DNA of 64,000 nt from Mycobacterium sp. 1164966.3 (GTDB lineage: Bacteria; Actinomycetota; Actinomycetes; Mycobacteriales; Mycobacteriaceae), in assembly GCF_001665395.1 (NCBI RefSeq), contig NZ_LZSG01000011.1, positions 1 to 64,000 of the forward strand. Reading direction: 5' to 3'. Below the pieces are notes generated by a model. The model was not told where the DNA came from. It saw only the letters and a list, made by a program, of their open reading frames with translations, and ran no database searches. A program made the position numbers and the translations under genes. This document shows, piece by piece, positions 16,888-25,240 of the stretch (position 1 is its first letter; each line of letters opens with the position of its first letter).

Positions 16888-17364
16888 CTAGGGGCAAGTG
16901 ACGTCGATTTCGAACGGCTTCTTCACCGGCGTCATGGGATTGGCCACGTCGACGCCGGTGGCATTCCCGGAGATCTTGTACTTGTTGCCGTCTTTGGTGG
17001 CCTTCGCGTCGCCCTGTCCGGACCCGGCCGTGTAGGCCAGCGCGACACCGTTGACGCTGCCGAGCCCGACGGATTTCACCTCGGGCGGGTTGGCGTCGGT
17101 GACCAGAGCATTGATGCCGCTGCCGGCGCCACCGATCGTGATGCTGACATCCGCGCCGACCTTTGCGCATACGACCGACCCGCCGCTGACGTTCTGGTCC
17201 TTCCCGTCGATGACGACCTTGGTACCGGCGGTCCCGCCGGCGGCTGCCGATGTGGGACCCCCTGAGGTTCCGCTACCACCCGAACCCGACTTGTTGCTCG
17301 AACACCCAGAAAGACCCACCACCAGAACTGCCGCTGTCACCGCGACCGTCAGCCCACGCTTCAC
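16888..17364 (-). CDS. lpqH: 19-kDa lipoprotein antigen LpqH
   Basis: The 158-residue lipoprotein has a lipobox LSGC with acylated C21, a Gly/Ser/Thr-rich linker (about 22-47, the glycosylated region in M. tuberculosis) and the Myco_19_kDa domain with cysteines C66 and C157 that can pair. The GTG at 17364 follows AAAGGAG at ideal spacing, consistent with strong expression. LpqH is a major envelope antigen and TLR2 agonist in M. tuberculosis (159 aa). It lies 156 bp upstream of a kinase whose ectodomain is the same fold. Confidence 0.95.
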   Translation of the reverse strand: MKRGLTVAVTAAVLVVGLSGCSSNKSGSGGSGTSGGPTSAAAGGTAGTKVVIDGKDQNVSGGSVVCAKVGADVSITIGGAGSGINALVTDANPPEVKSVGLGSVNGVALAYTAGSGQGDAKATKDGNKYKISGNATGVDVANPMTPVKKPFEIDVTCP

Positions 17365-17540
17365 CTGTTCTCCTTTGCCCGACCGTTGCGGTCCGCGGAC
17401 AGTGCGGACCGTCTCGGAAGTATGCGGGTTAACTGCACAGAAGTTCTAGGTTCTTGGAGAAATTATTTACGTCTTCGTAGAGTCGTCATCCGCTGAGCAG
17501 GTCCTTCTCGGTGAGGCCCGGTGGTGGCAAGGTATTGGCG

Positions 17541-19415
17541 GTGGACCAGAAACCCCCTACCGCAGTAATCGCAACGGCCCATAGCGAACACGCGCTGCCG
17601 TTCCACGACACCGCGGATTTCGACAATGCCGATCGTGGATACATTGCTGCCCTGTCCCCGTGCGTCGTCAAAGCGGCCGACGGACGCGTCGTCTGGGACA
17701 ACGACGGCTACTCGTTTCTCGACGGTCCCGCGCCAACATCGGTGCACCCGAGCTTGTGGCGGCAGTCCACGCTGACCGCCAGGCAAGGGCTCTACGAAGT
17801 GGTGCCGGGCATCTATCAGGTACGCGGACTCGACATTTCAAACATCACCTTTGTCGAGGGCGATACGGGAATCATCGTCATCGATCCGTTGGTAAGCACC
17901 GAGGTAGCCGCCGCGGCACTCGGCTTGTATCGAACTCACCGGGGCGGCGATCGTCCGGTTGTGGCGGTGATCTACACCCACAGTCACGTCGACCATTTCG
18001 GCGGGGTCCTGGGCGTCACCTGGGAGGCCGACGTCGATTCGGGTGCGGTGGCGGTGCTGGCACCCGAAGGGTTCACCGCTCATGCCGTCCAGGAAAACGT
18101 CTATGCGGGACCGGCGATGACGCGCCGCGCGACGTACATGTATGGCTCGCAGCTGGCGCGCGGACCTCAGGGCCAGGTGGGCTGTGGTCTCGGCCAGATC
18201 CCGTCGACCGGCGAGGTGGCCATTATCGTCCCGACCATCGACATCCGCGAGACCGGCGAGACGCACACCATCGACGGCGTTCAGATCGAGTTCCAAATGG
18301 CGCCGGGCACCGAGGCACCCGCCGAGATGCATTTCTACTTCCCACGTTTCCGCGCATTGTGCATGGCGGAGAACGCCACGCACAACCTGCACAACCTGCT
18401 GACCCTGCGGGGCGCGTTGGTGCGCGATCCGCATGCCTGGTCGGGCTACCTCACCGAGGCCATCGACACTTTCGCCGACCGTACCGATGTCGTGTTTGCG
18501 TCGCACCATTGGCCGACGTGGGGGCGGGAGAACATCGTCGAGTTCCTGTCACTGCAGCGCGATTTGTATGCCTATCTGCACGACCAGACGCTACGGCTGC
18601 TCAACCAGGGGTATACCGGCGTGGAAATCTCCGAAATGTTCCAGATGCCACCGGCTTTGGAGCAGGCCTGGCATAGCCGGGGATACTACGGCTCGGTCAG
18701 CCATAACGTGAAGGCGGTCTATCAGCGTTATATGGGCTGGTTCGACGGCAACCCCGGCCGGCTGTGGCCGCATCCGCCAGAGGCGCTCGGCCCACGCTAC
18801 GTCGAGGCGCTCGGCGGCATCGAGCGCGTCGTAGTACTTGCCCAAACCGCTTTCGATTCAGGCGATTTTCGTTGGGCGGCTACGCTGCTGGACCACGCGG
18901 TGTTCGCCGACGCGCAGCATGCCGGTGCACGGACTCTGTACGCCGACACTCTGGAGCAGCTTGCCTACGGTGCAGAGAACGCGACGTGGCGCAACTTCTT
19001 CTTATCCGGAGCGACCGAATTGCGCGACGGCAACTTCGGTACCGCGGCTCAAATCACGTCGCCGACACTGCTTTCCCAGCTTACGCCGGAACAGATTTTC
19101 GACAGTCTAGCCATCCGGGTAAATGGACCCCGCAGCTGGGACCTCGATATCACCATCGACGTCACCTTCGCGGATTCGGCTGCCAACTATCGGCTGACGC
19201 TGCGCAATGGCGTGCTGGTCTACCGCAAGGTTGCGGCCGATCCTGACACGGCGACCGTTACGGCGAAGCTGGACAGCAAGTTTCGGCTATTAATGGCCTC
19301 CGTCGGCGACTTCAGCTCACCTGGACTTGAACTGTCCGGCGATCCGGCGGCGCTGCAGACGCTGCTGGGCGCACTCGATCAACCCGACCCGAATTTCAAC
19401 ATCGTCACCCCGTAG
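17541..19415 (+). CDS. Alkyl/aryl-sulfatase, SdsA1/BDS1 metallo-beta-lactamase type (Rv3762c-like)
   Basis: The 624-residue enzyme has the type III sulfatase layout: a metallo-beta-lactamase domain with Zn-ligand motif THSHVDHFGG near residue 143, an ENATHNLHN segment, an alkyl-sulfatase dimerisation domain and a C-terminal SCP2-like domain (about 515-620). It hydrolyses primary alkyl sulfates such as SDS to alcohols and sulfate. The GTG at 17541 gives a length close to Rv3762c (626 aa); a GTG at 17511 is possible. It is divergent from lpqH. Confidence 0.9.
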   Translation: MDQKPPTAVIATAHSEHALPFHDTADFDNADRGYIAALSPCVVKAADGRVVWDNDGYSFLDGPAPTSVHPSLWRQSTLTARQGLYEVVPGIYQVRGLDISNITFVEGDTGIIVIDPLVSTEVAAAALGLYRTHRGGDRPVVAVIYTHSHVDHFGGVLGVTWEADVDSGAVAVLAPEGFTAHAVQENVYAGPAMTRRATYMYGSQLARGPQGQVGCGLGQIPSTGEVAIIVPTIDIRETGETHTIDGVQIEFQMAPGTEAPAEMHFYFPRFRALCMAENATHNLHNLLTLRGALVRDPHAWSGYLTEAIDTFADRTDVVFASHHWPTWGRENIVEFLSLQRDLYAYLHDQTLRLLNQGYTGVEISEMFQMPPALEQAWHSRGYYGSVSHNVKAVYQRYMGWFDGNPGRLWPHPPEALGPRYVEALGGIERVVVLAQTAFDSGDFRWAATLLDHAVFADAQHAGARTLYADTLEQLAYGAENATWRNFFLSGATELRDGNFGTAAQITSPTLLSQLTPEQIFDSLAIRVNGPRSWDLDITIDVTFADSAANYRLTLRNGVLVYRKVAADPDTATVTAKLDSKFRLLMASVGDFSSPGLELSGDPAALQTLLGALDQPDPNFNIVTP

Positions 19416-19425
19416 CTATTCAGCG

Positions 19426-19484
19426 CGAGCAGACGCAAAGTTCCCCAATTTCGCTGCAAGATAGGGGATTTTGCGTCTGCTCGG
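19426..19484. repeat. Intergenic inverted repeat, terminator-like
   Basis: Arms 19426-19446 and 19464-19484 are nearly perfect complements built on cgagcagacgcaaa, followed by CCCC/GGGG, around a 17-base loop. It follows the sulfatase stop by about 10 bp, so it could end that transcript. Comparable stem-loops sit at 51143 and 60520. Confidence 0.7.
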
Positions 19485-19602
19485 CACTGCGAGGCCGGCG
19501 TTTGGCTCGAAGATGGGGCGTCGACAGTACACGTCACCGACGCGCTTGCGTTGCTTCCAGTAGAGCGTCTCCGTACTAATACCGGTTCGGGTGACCCGAG
19601 CG

Positions 19603-19750
19603 CTTTGGCTGTGAACTGACGGCTTTGGCTGTGAATTGATGGTTTTCAGAGTGAGTCTACGGCGGGATTCGGACCAGATTTCCGCCCTGGCTACACACGC
19701 AAAGCCAAGGATTCACACGCAAAGCCAAGGATTCACACGCAAAGCCATGG
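19603..19750. repeat. Three 20-bp direct repeats with inverted partners
   Basis: Three contiguous 20-bp units (19691-19710, 19711-19730, 19731-19750) have the consensus attcacacgcaaagccaagg; the first and last differ at a few bases. Two inverted relatives containing ctttggctgtgaa lie at about 19603-19617 and 19622-19636, so the set could fold into alternative hairpins about 60-130 nt across. No spacers of unique sequence separate the units, so this is not CRISPR. Confidence 0.75.
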
Positions 19751-19782
19751 AGCCCGCCGCACATCGCCCACCGATTTCAGGC

Positions 19783-20760
19783 TCAGGCGTCAGCTACCTC
19801 GATGACCACCTTGCCAAGTGCCTTGCGCTCGGCCACATATCGCAATGCCGCCGGAGTCTCGGCCAAGGGAAATCTCGCACCGATGTGCGGGCGGACCGTC
19901 CCGTCGGCGAACATATCAGACAACTCAGCCAGGTCACGTGCGGCCTCCAGAGGATGATCAGCCATAAAGGTCCGAATCTCCATGCCGCGAATACAAATGC
20001 CCTTGAGCAGAACGAGATTGAGCGGGATAGCCGGGATCGATCCGGCGGCATAGCCCAACGTGACGAATGCTCCACCACGCGCAAGGCCCCGCAGCGCAGG
20101 CTCCGCATATGGTCCGCCGACGGGGTCGAGGACCACTCGGGCAGCGTCGCCGGTGAGCTCGCGGATGCGGGTTTTCAGGTCCTCCCGGTCGTAGTCGACG
20201 GTAGCTTCCGCGGCCCGCTGGGCGCACAGCCGCAGCTTGTCCGCTCCGGACGCCGCCGCCAGCACCCGCGCCTTCATGGCAACCGCCAGATCGACGGCGG
20301 CCAATCCCACGCCGCCGGCGGCACCCAGCACCACCACCCAATCGCCTTGGGCGACTTGGGCAACCGACCGCAGGGCGTGGTACGCCGTGCGGTAGGTGAC
20401 ACCGAAGGCCGCCGCGGAGGCGAAATCGGCGTCGTCGGGTACCAATGACGCCGCCGCCGCATCCAGCAGCGCTAGTTCCGCGAACGCCCCGACGGCGGTG
20501 GTCCCGAAGACCCGTTGGCCGGGGCTGAAACTGACCCCTTCGCCGACGGCCACCACTTCACCGGCGAGTTCGCTGCCGGGCGTGAACGGCGGCGGAATTC
20601 GGATCTGATACTTGCCGGCGATGAACAGCACGTCGGGAAAGTTGACCGCCGCGGCGTGTACCCGTACCAGCAGCTGACCCGGACCAGGAATCGGATCGGG
20701 GACGTCGGCGATCACCAGATCCTCGGGCGGACCGTAGGCATTGCAGACGACCGCGCGCAC
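19783..20760 (-). CDS. NADPH:quinone oxidoreductase-like MDR protein
   Basis: The 325-residue medium-chain dehydrogenase/reductase lacks the structural-zinc cysteines and has the quinone-oxidoreductase features: N-terminal VRVHAAAVNFPDVLFIAGKYQ, PGSELAGEVVAVGEGV, and the NADPH Rossmann loop VLGAAGGVGLAAVDLA. It probably reduces enones or quinones, or 2-enoyl thioesters. The GTG start shares its G with the TetR stop codon (1-bp overlap), so it is the last gene of the TetR-controlled operon. Confidence 0.85.
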   Translation of the reverse strand: MRAVVCNAYGPPEDLVIADVPDPIPGPGQLLVRVHAAAVNFPDVLFIAGKYQIRIPPPFTPGSELAGEVVAVGEGVSFSPGQRVFGTTAVGAFAELALLDAAAASLVPDDADFASAAAFGVTYRTAYHALRSVAQVAQGDWVVVLGAAGGVGLAAVDLAVAMKARVLAAASGADKLRLCAQRAAEATVDYDREDLKTRIRELTGDAARVVLDPVGGPYAEPALRGLARGGAFVTLGYAAGSIPAIPLNLVLLKGICIRGMEIRTFMADHPLEAARDLAELSDMFADGTVRPHIGARFPLAETPAALRYVAERKALGKVVIEVADA

Positions 20761-21371
20761 TAACCGACCCCCAGCCCGCTCAAGCAGAACCGCACCAGGT
20801 GGGCGATGTCGTCGTCATCAGGACGGTCCGAAGAACCCACATATCGCCGCATGGTTGCGGCCGTGCAGCTGAACACCGCCTCGACGTCGCGGTTGACGTC
20901 GCCGCTGCCCAGTGCGGCGACGGGCTCGATCAGCAGATCACGCAACGGGCTCATCATCTCTCGTTCGGCTGCCCGCCGATTGGTTCCGGCCGACATCTGC
21001 CCGGCGGCGGCGCGGCTCATGCTGATCAGGTGCGGGTCGGCTACCTGTGCCAGGGTGCCCTCGATCCAGCGCGCCACCTTGTCCTCCGGCCGGGGCTCCT
21101 TGGCCATCTGATGCTGCAGGTAGGACACGACTATTGCCACCCCACGTTCCATGACGGCGAGGATGAGATCGTCCTTGCCGGCGAAGTATCGGTAGAACGC
21201 CTTGTTCGACGATCCGGCTTCGGCGACGATATCGCTGACGCGCGGAGGTTCGGGCGCGGCACGTTCCATCGCCCGCACGGCGGCGGCAAGGATGCGCTCC
21301 ACCTCTTCGGTGGCCTCCCGCTGCCGGTCGTCGAGTGCTCGCTCGACGGCCGCGGTAACGCGGGTATTCAC
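20760..21371 (-). CDS. TetR/AcrR-family transcriptional regulator
   Basis: The 203-residue regulator has an N-terminal helix-turn-helix (PPRVSDIVAEAGSSNKAFYRYFAGKDDLILAVM, about residues 41-75) and a helical ligand domain. It is embedded within the operon it probably controls. It starts inside the acyl-CoA dehydrogenase stop (GTGA, 4-bp overlap) and its stop overlaps the MDR start. The palindrome GAGAATAGCATTCTC at 24502-24516, upstream of the first operon gene, is the best operator candidate. The ligand is probably an acyl-CoA, inferred from context. Confidence 0.85.
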   Translation of the reverse strand: MNTRVTAAVERALDDRQREATEEVERILAAAVRAMERAAPEPPRVSDIVAEAGSSNKAFYRYFAGKDDLILAVMERGVAIVVSYLQHQMAKEPRPEDKVARWIEGTLAQVADPHLISMSRAAAGQMSAGTNRRAAEREMMSPLRDLLIEPVAALGSGDVNRDVEAVFSCTAATMRRYVGSSDRPDDDDIAHLVRFCLSGLGVG

Positions 21372-22666
21372 CGCGAATCAGCAAGCGACGAAACGAGATC
21401 CCCATACTTGGCCAGGGCGGCCTCGCGACGGAGGTCCCGCAATTCGCTGGGCCACTCCGGATCCTCGCCCTCGTAGTTCTTAAGGAGCAGCTTGGCCAGG
21501 TTGACCTTGTGTGCCTCGGTGGGTCCATCGGCCAGCCCCAGTGCCACCCCACCGAGCAACACGTTGACCAACGGCAGCTGGTCGGTGGTGCCCAATGCGC
21601 CGTGCACCTGGATCGCTCGTAGCCCAATGGATTTGAGCACCTGCGACGCCAGGATCTTGCAGGCCCCGATCTCGGCGCGGGCGGCGTGCTCGCCGGCGGT
21701 ATCGATCACCCAGGCCGCGTGCAGCACCGCCAGCCGGAATGGCATCAGCTCGGTGTAGGAGTCGGCGATGAACTGCTGGACCAACTGCTTGTCGGCCAGC
21801 GAACTCCCTTGGGTGAACCGGCTTTTCGCTCGACGGGACATCATCTCCACCGCCCGCTGCGCTACGCCGATCGAGCGCATCGCATGGTGCAGGCGCCCGC
21901 CGGCCAGTCGCGCCTGCAGAATCAGGAAGCCCTGCCCGGGTTCACCGAGGAGCGCATCGGAAGGCACCCGCACCCGTTCGTAGCGCACCAAGGAGTGTCC
22001 CGGCTCGTTCGGAGAGGCGCCGACGAGGTGGTAGTTGGCCTCGATGGTCAGGCCCTCGGTGCCCGCCGGTATCAGGAACGTCGACGCACCGCGATGGACG
22101 GGCACGTCCGGATCGGTGATCGCGACGACGATGAAGAACGATGCCACAGCGGCATTGGAGGAGAAGAACTTCCGACCGGTGATCACCCAATCGGAACCGT
22201 CGCGAACGGCGCGCGTGGTGAAAACCCGCGGGTCGGCACCGCCCTGCGGTTCCGTCATGGAGAAACACGAGAAGACCTCACCGGACAACAGCCCCTCAAG
22301 GTAGCGGTCCTTCTGCTCCTGGGTGCCGAAGCGCGCGATGATCTCCGCGTTGCCGGTATCGGGTGCTTGCGTGCCGAATACGATTGGCGCCCAAGGGCTG
22401 CGGCCGAGGATCTCATTGATCAACGTCAGCTTCACCGCGCCGAAGCCCTGCCCGCCGAGTTCGGGGCCCAAATGCGGTGCCCACAAGCCCTGTTCGCGGA
22501 CCCGCTGTTTGAGTGGGTCGACTATCCGGCGCCGCTCGTCGGTCAGTGGCAGGAACTCGCAACCGGGGAACAGCACTTCCAGCGGTTCCACCTCTTCGCG
22601 GACGAACTCGCGAATCCAATCCAACTTCTTCTCGAACTCGGGTTCGGTAGAAAAGTCCCAAGACAT
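21368..22666 (-). CDS. Acyl-CoA dehydrogenase
   Basis: The 432-residue FAD enzyme has the acyl-CoA dehydrogenase signature: substrate/FAD segment CFSMTEPQGGADPRVF, WVITGRKFFSSNA, the C-terminal dimer/FAD region QVHGALGTTDQLPLVNVL and REAALAKYGDLV. The fold resembles ACAD10/11-type enzymes that occur with phosphotransferase-family partners, and such a partner is encoded two genes upstream. The position of the catalytic base is not certain from reading alone. It lies 25 bp after the SDR gene. Confidence 0.88.
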   Translation of the reverse strand: MSWDFSTEPEFEKKLDWIREFVREEVEPLEVLFPGCEFLPLTDERRRIVDPLKQRVREQGLWAPHLGPELGGQGFGAVKLTLINEILGRSPWAPIVFGTQAPDTGNAEIIARFGTQEQKDRYLEGLLSGEVFSCFSMTEPQGGADPRVFTTRAVRDGSDWVITGRKFFSSNAAVASFFIVVAITDPDVPVHRGASTFLIPAGTEGLTIEANYHLVGASPNEPGHSLVRYERVRVPSDALLGEPGQGFLILQARLAGGRLHHAMRSIGVAQRAVEMMSRRAKSRFTQGSSLADKQLVQQFIADSYTELMPFRLAVLHAAWVIDTAGEHAARAEIGACKILASQVLKSIGLRAIQVHGALGTTDQLPLVNVLLGGVALGLADGPTEAHKVNLAKLLLKNYEGEDPEWPSELRDLRREAALAKYGDLVSSLADSR

Positions 22667-22691
22667 CCGAATACTCCTGTCTCTTCGAAAC

Positions 22692-23456
22692 TCAGGGGAT
22701 TCCGCCGTCGGCGCGCAGGATCGAACCCGTCGTGAAACTGGACGCGTCGGACGCCAGAAACAGTGCAGCCCCGATGATTTCGGACGGCTGTCCGGCCCGC
22801 TTCAACGACAGGTGCCCGAACATCTCGGCTTCCCGCTCGCCGAGATTCCAGGCCTTGCTGACGTCGGTCAAGAACGGTCCCGCCATCAGCGTGTTGACCC
22901 GTACCGTCGGCCCGAACGCCCGCGCGAACCCCTCGGTCATGGCGTTGAGTCCGGCTTTGGCCGCGGCGTAGGGGACGATGTCCGGGCTCGGCCGCAGTGA
23001 TCCCGCCGAACTCACGTTGATGATCGAACCGCGGCCGGCGGCCACCATCCGCTCGCCGACCAAAGCCGACAATCGGAACGGGCCTTTGAGGTTGAGGTTG
23101 AACACCGAGTCGTAGAGTTTCTCCGTAACCGCGCTCAGCTTGTCGTAAAGCGGTGACATGCCGGCGTTGTTGATCAACGTGTCGACCTTGCCGAACCGGT
23201 CGTACGTCGCGTCGACCAATCCGTCGAGTTGATCCCAGCGGCCCACATGGACCTGGTACGGCATGGCGGAGCGTCCGGTCTCGGCTTCGATCTCCTTAGC
23301 CGTTGCTACGCAGTTATCCATGTTGCGGCTGGCGATCACCACGTCGGCGCCGCAGTGCGCGACACCGAATGCCATTTCGCGGCCCAGCCCGCGGCTGCCC
23401 CCGGTGATCAGCACCACTTGGCCGGTGAGGTCGAAAAGCTGGTCCGCGTAACCCAT
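22692..23456 (-). CDS. Short-chain dehydrogenase/reductase
   Basis: The 254-residue classical SDR has TGGSRGLG cofactor loop, NNAG (LINNAGMSP), catalytic Ser in INVSSAGSLRPS and Y-x-x-x-K in VPYAAAKAGLNAM. It ends SILRADGGIP. It probably oxidises a hydroxyacyl-type alcohol or related substrate. It is separated by one base from the phosphotransferase gene upstream and belongs to the five-gene operon. Confidence 0.88.
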   Translation of the reverse strand: MGYADQLFDLTGQVVLITGGSRGLGREMAFGVAHCGADVVIASRNMDNCVATAKEIEAETGRSAMPYQVHVGRWDQLDGLVDATYDRFGKVDTLINNAGMSPLYDKLSAVTEKLYDSVFNLNLKGPFRLSALVGERMVAAGRGSIINVSSAGSLRPSPDIVPYAAAKAGLNAMTEGFARAFGPTVRVNTLMAGPFLTDVSKAWNLGEREAEMFGHLSLKRAGQPSEIIGAALFLASDASSFTTGSILRADGGIP

Positions 23457-23457
23457 T

Positions 23458-24486
23458 TCAGCGGGCCTTGGTCGGTAGGGAGCGGGCGAGCTCAGCCGCG
23501 GTGGCGATGAGCTGAGGAATCATCGCCCCGAACGTCTCGGTGATCTTGGGGTCGACTTGTCCGGAACGCACTCCGGCGGCATAGGTCTTCTCCAGCACGA
23601 TGCCCAGCTTCCAGTTGGCCAACACCAGGTAGTAGTCGATGTTCTCAGTGGACAACCCACTGACCTTCCCATAGTGCTCGAGCAATTCGCTGCGCCCAGG
23701 CATGCCCCGCATGTCCAGATAGAACCCGTCGGCGCGCGGTTCCTCTCCGTCGTAGCCCAGCAGCGCCCAGGCCAGATCCAGCAGCGGATCGCCGACGGTG
23801 GTCATTTCCCAGTCCACGATCGCGGCCAGCCGGGCCGGCTGCCCGTGCGCGAACATCACGTTGGCGAACTGGTAGTCGCCATGCATGATCCCCGGCCGGT
23901 AGTGCTCGGGCCGGTTGCGCCGCAGCCAGTCCGCTGCCACGTCCAGGCCTGGAAGCTCGCGCACCCGATAGGCGTCCAGGAATGCCAGCCAGCGGTCGAC
24001 CTGCCGGTCGTGGAAGCCATCAGGGCGGCCGAAGCCGTCGAGGCCCTGGGCACGCCAGTCCACTCGGCCCAGTTTGGCGGCGCCTTCGACGAGCTGGAAC
24101 GCCAGCCCGCGCCGGGCCTGCAGGTCGGTGTCGAACGGTGCCTGCCACCCGCCGTCCATCGGGCTCCAGCCGTCGATCGCGCGCATCACGTAGAACGGCG
24201 TGCCCAGGACCGTGCCGGTGTCGTCGGCGGCGATCAGCTCCGCGTGCGGCACATCGGTTCCCGACAGCGCTCTTACCAGCCGGATCTCGCGCAGCAGGCC
24301 GTCAATGCGGGCGGCGTCGGCGCGGGGGCCGGGCATTCGCAGCACCATGCGCTCGCTACCGCGCCTGATCAGATAGAGCGTGTTCTGCGACCCGCCGCTG
24401 AGCTGATCGAGCGCCGGCTTCTCGCCGTGGCCCGGTGCGTCGTTCGCATCGAGCCAACGACCGAGAACATCCGCATCCATGCACAC
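23458..24486 (-). CDS. Phosphotransferase-family (ACAD10-type) protein
   Basis: The 342-residue APH/choline-kinase-fold protein has SGGSQNTLYLI nucleotide loop, IMHGDYQFANVMF with catalytic Asp and IVDWEMTTVGDPLLDLAWALLGYDGEEPR. GTG 24486 is preferred because AGGAG lies six bases upstream; ATG at 24480 is an alternative. A much longer in-frame upstream extension is antisense noise. First gene of the operon with SDR, acyl-CoA dehydrogenase, TetR and MDR. Together these suggest a route that phosphorylates, eliminates and oxidises a 4-hydroxyacid-like substrate, which is inference. Confidence 0.85.
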   Translation of the reverse strand: MCMDADVLGRWLDANDAPGHGEKPALDQLSGGSQNTLYLIRRGSERMVLRMPGPRADAARIDGLLREIRLVRALSGTDVPHAELIAADDTGTVLGTPFYVMRAIDGWSPMDGGWQAPFDTDLQARRGLAFQLVEGAAKLGRVDWRAQGLDGFGRPDGFHDRQVDRWLAFLDAYRVRELPGLDVAADWLRRNRPEHYRPGIMHGDYQFANVMFAHGQPARLAAIVDWEMTTVGDPLLDLAWALLGYDGEEPRADGFYLDMRGMPGRSELLEHYGKVSGLSTENIDYYLVLANWKLGIVLEKTYAAGVRSGQVDPKITETFGAMIPQLIATAAELARSLPTKAR

Positions 24487-24501
24487 CCCAATCTCCTGAG
24501 A

Positions 24502-24516
24502 GAGAATAGCATTCTC
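24502..24516. promoter_or_regulatory. Perfect palindrome, likely TetR operator
   Basis: GAGAAT-AGC-ATTCTC is an exact 6-3-6 inverted repeat 15 bp upstream of the GTG at 24486 and overlapping the SD flank. It lies between the TetR-containing operon and the divergent phosphatase gene at 24561. Its form suits a TetR dimer; binding is inferred. Confidence 0.6.
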
Positions 24517-24560
24517 CGGCGGCTTGGAAAGGCTGGAATTCCGCATGCGAGGCTTGGGCC

Positions 24561-25169
24561 ATGCAACTGCTTCTGGTCCGGCATGCGTTGCCGCTGCGCA
24601 GCGAACACGGTGAGGGCTCCGACCCGGACCTGTCGGAGGAGGGGTTTGCGCAGGTCGCCCGGCTACCCAAGGCGCTTGCCAGATTTCCGATCTCACGGGT
24701 GGTGAGCAGCCCGCAGCGGCGGGCCATCCAGACCGCCGAACCGGTGGCGGTGGCGTGTGAGCTGCCCGTCGACATCGACGACCGGTTCGCCGAGTACGAC
24801 CGCGACCTTCCGCTGTACATCCCCGTCGAGCAGATCCGTCGGGAAAACCCCGACGAGTGGGCGCGCATGGCCGAGGGCCGACTGCCCAGCGCGGTCGACG
24901 AAGACGCATTCCGGGCACGCGTTCGCGCGGCGGTCGACGACCTCGTCGCCAAAGCCGATCCCGATGACACCGTCGCGGTGTTCAGCCACGGCGGGGTGAT
25001 CAACGTCCTGCTGCACGAGATCCTGGGCACGGCCCGGCTGTTGTCGTTCCCCATCGACTACGCGTCGGTGACGCGGCTGCTGTTCTCCCGGACCGGTCAG
25101 GCCACGGTGTCGACGGTCAACTCCACCGAACACGTCTGGGACCTGCTGCCGCGCAATCAGCGGTGGTGA
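24561..25169 (+). CDS. Histidine phosphatase-superfamily protein
   Basis: The 202-residue protein has the RHG-type catalytic start LLLVRHALPL with phospho-accepting His8, the SSPQRRAIQTAE arginine segment and the second His in VAVFSHGGVINVLL. The RHG glycine is Ala here, which is common. It may be a phosphomonoesterase on small metabolites. It is divergent from the acyl-CoA dehydrogenase operon and co-directional with fadE36, 71 bp downstream. Confidence 0.85.
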   Translation: MQLLLVRHALPLRSEHGEGSDPDLSEEGFAQVARLPKALARFPISRVVSSPQRRAIQTAEPVAVACELPVDIDDRFAEYDRDLPLYIPVEQIRRENPDEWARMAEGRLPSAVDEDAFRARVRAAVDDLVAKADPDDTVAVFSHGGVINVLLHEILGTARLLSFPIDYASVTRLLFSRTGQATVSTVNSTEHVWDLLPRNQRW

Positions 25170-25240
25170 GGCGCCAATGCAGCGTCGACGCCACAGGCGC
25201 AGAGTCGATGGCATCAGCAGCGCGGTGGTAAACAAGTCAG

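Larger units (their letters stand above)
19416..19782. other. 367-bp repeat-rich spacer, no gene
   Basis: Nothing convincingly coding. It holds a long inverted repeat just after the sulfatase stop (19426-19484) and a cluster of short repeats (19603-19750) before the convergent MDR gene. Both are listed separately. The spacer marks where the inserted acyl-CoA dehydrogenase operon joins the lpqH-tcrXY neighbourhood. Confidence 0.6.

Noticed and set aside
19691..19750. Three short direct repeats resembling a mini CRISPR array
   Set aside because: Units are contiguous with no unique spacers and no cas genes are nearby.
23458..24918. 486-residue form of the phosphotransferase
   Set aside because: Codons above 24486 are antisense to the histidine phosphatase and Arg/Pro-rich.
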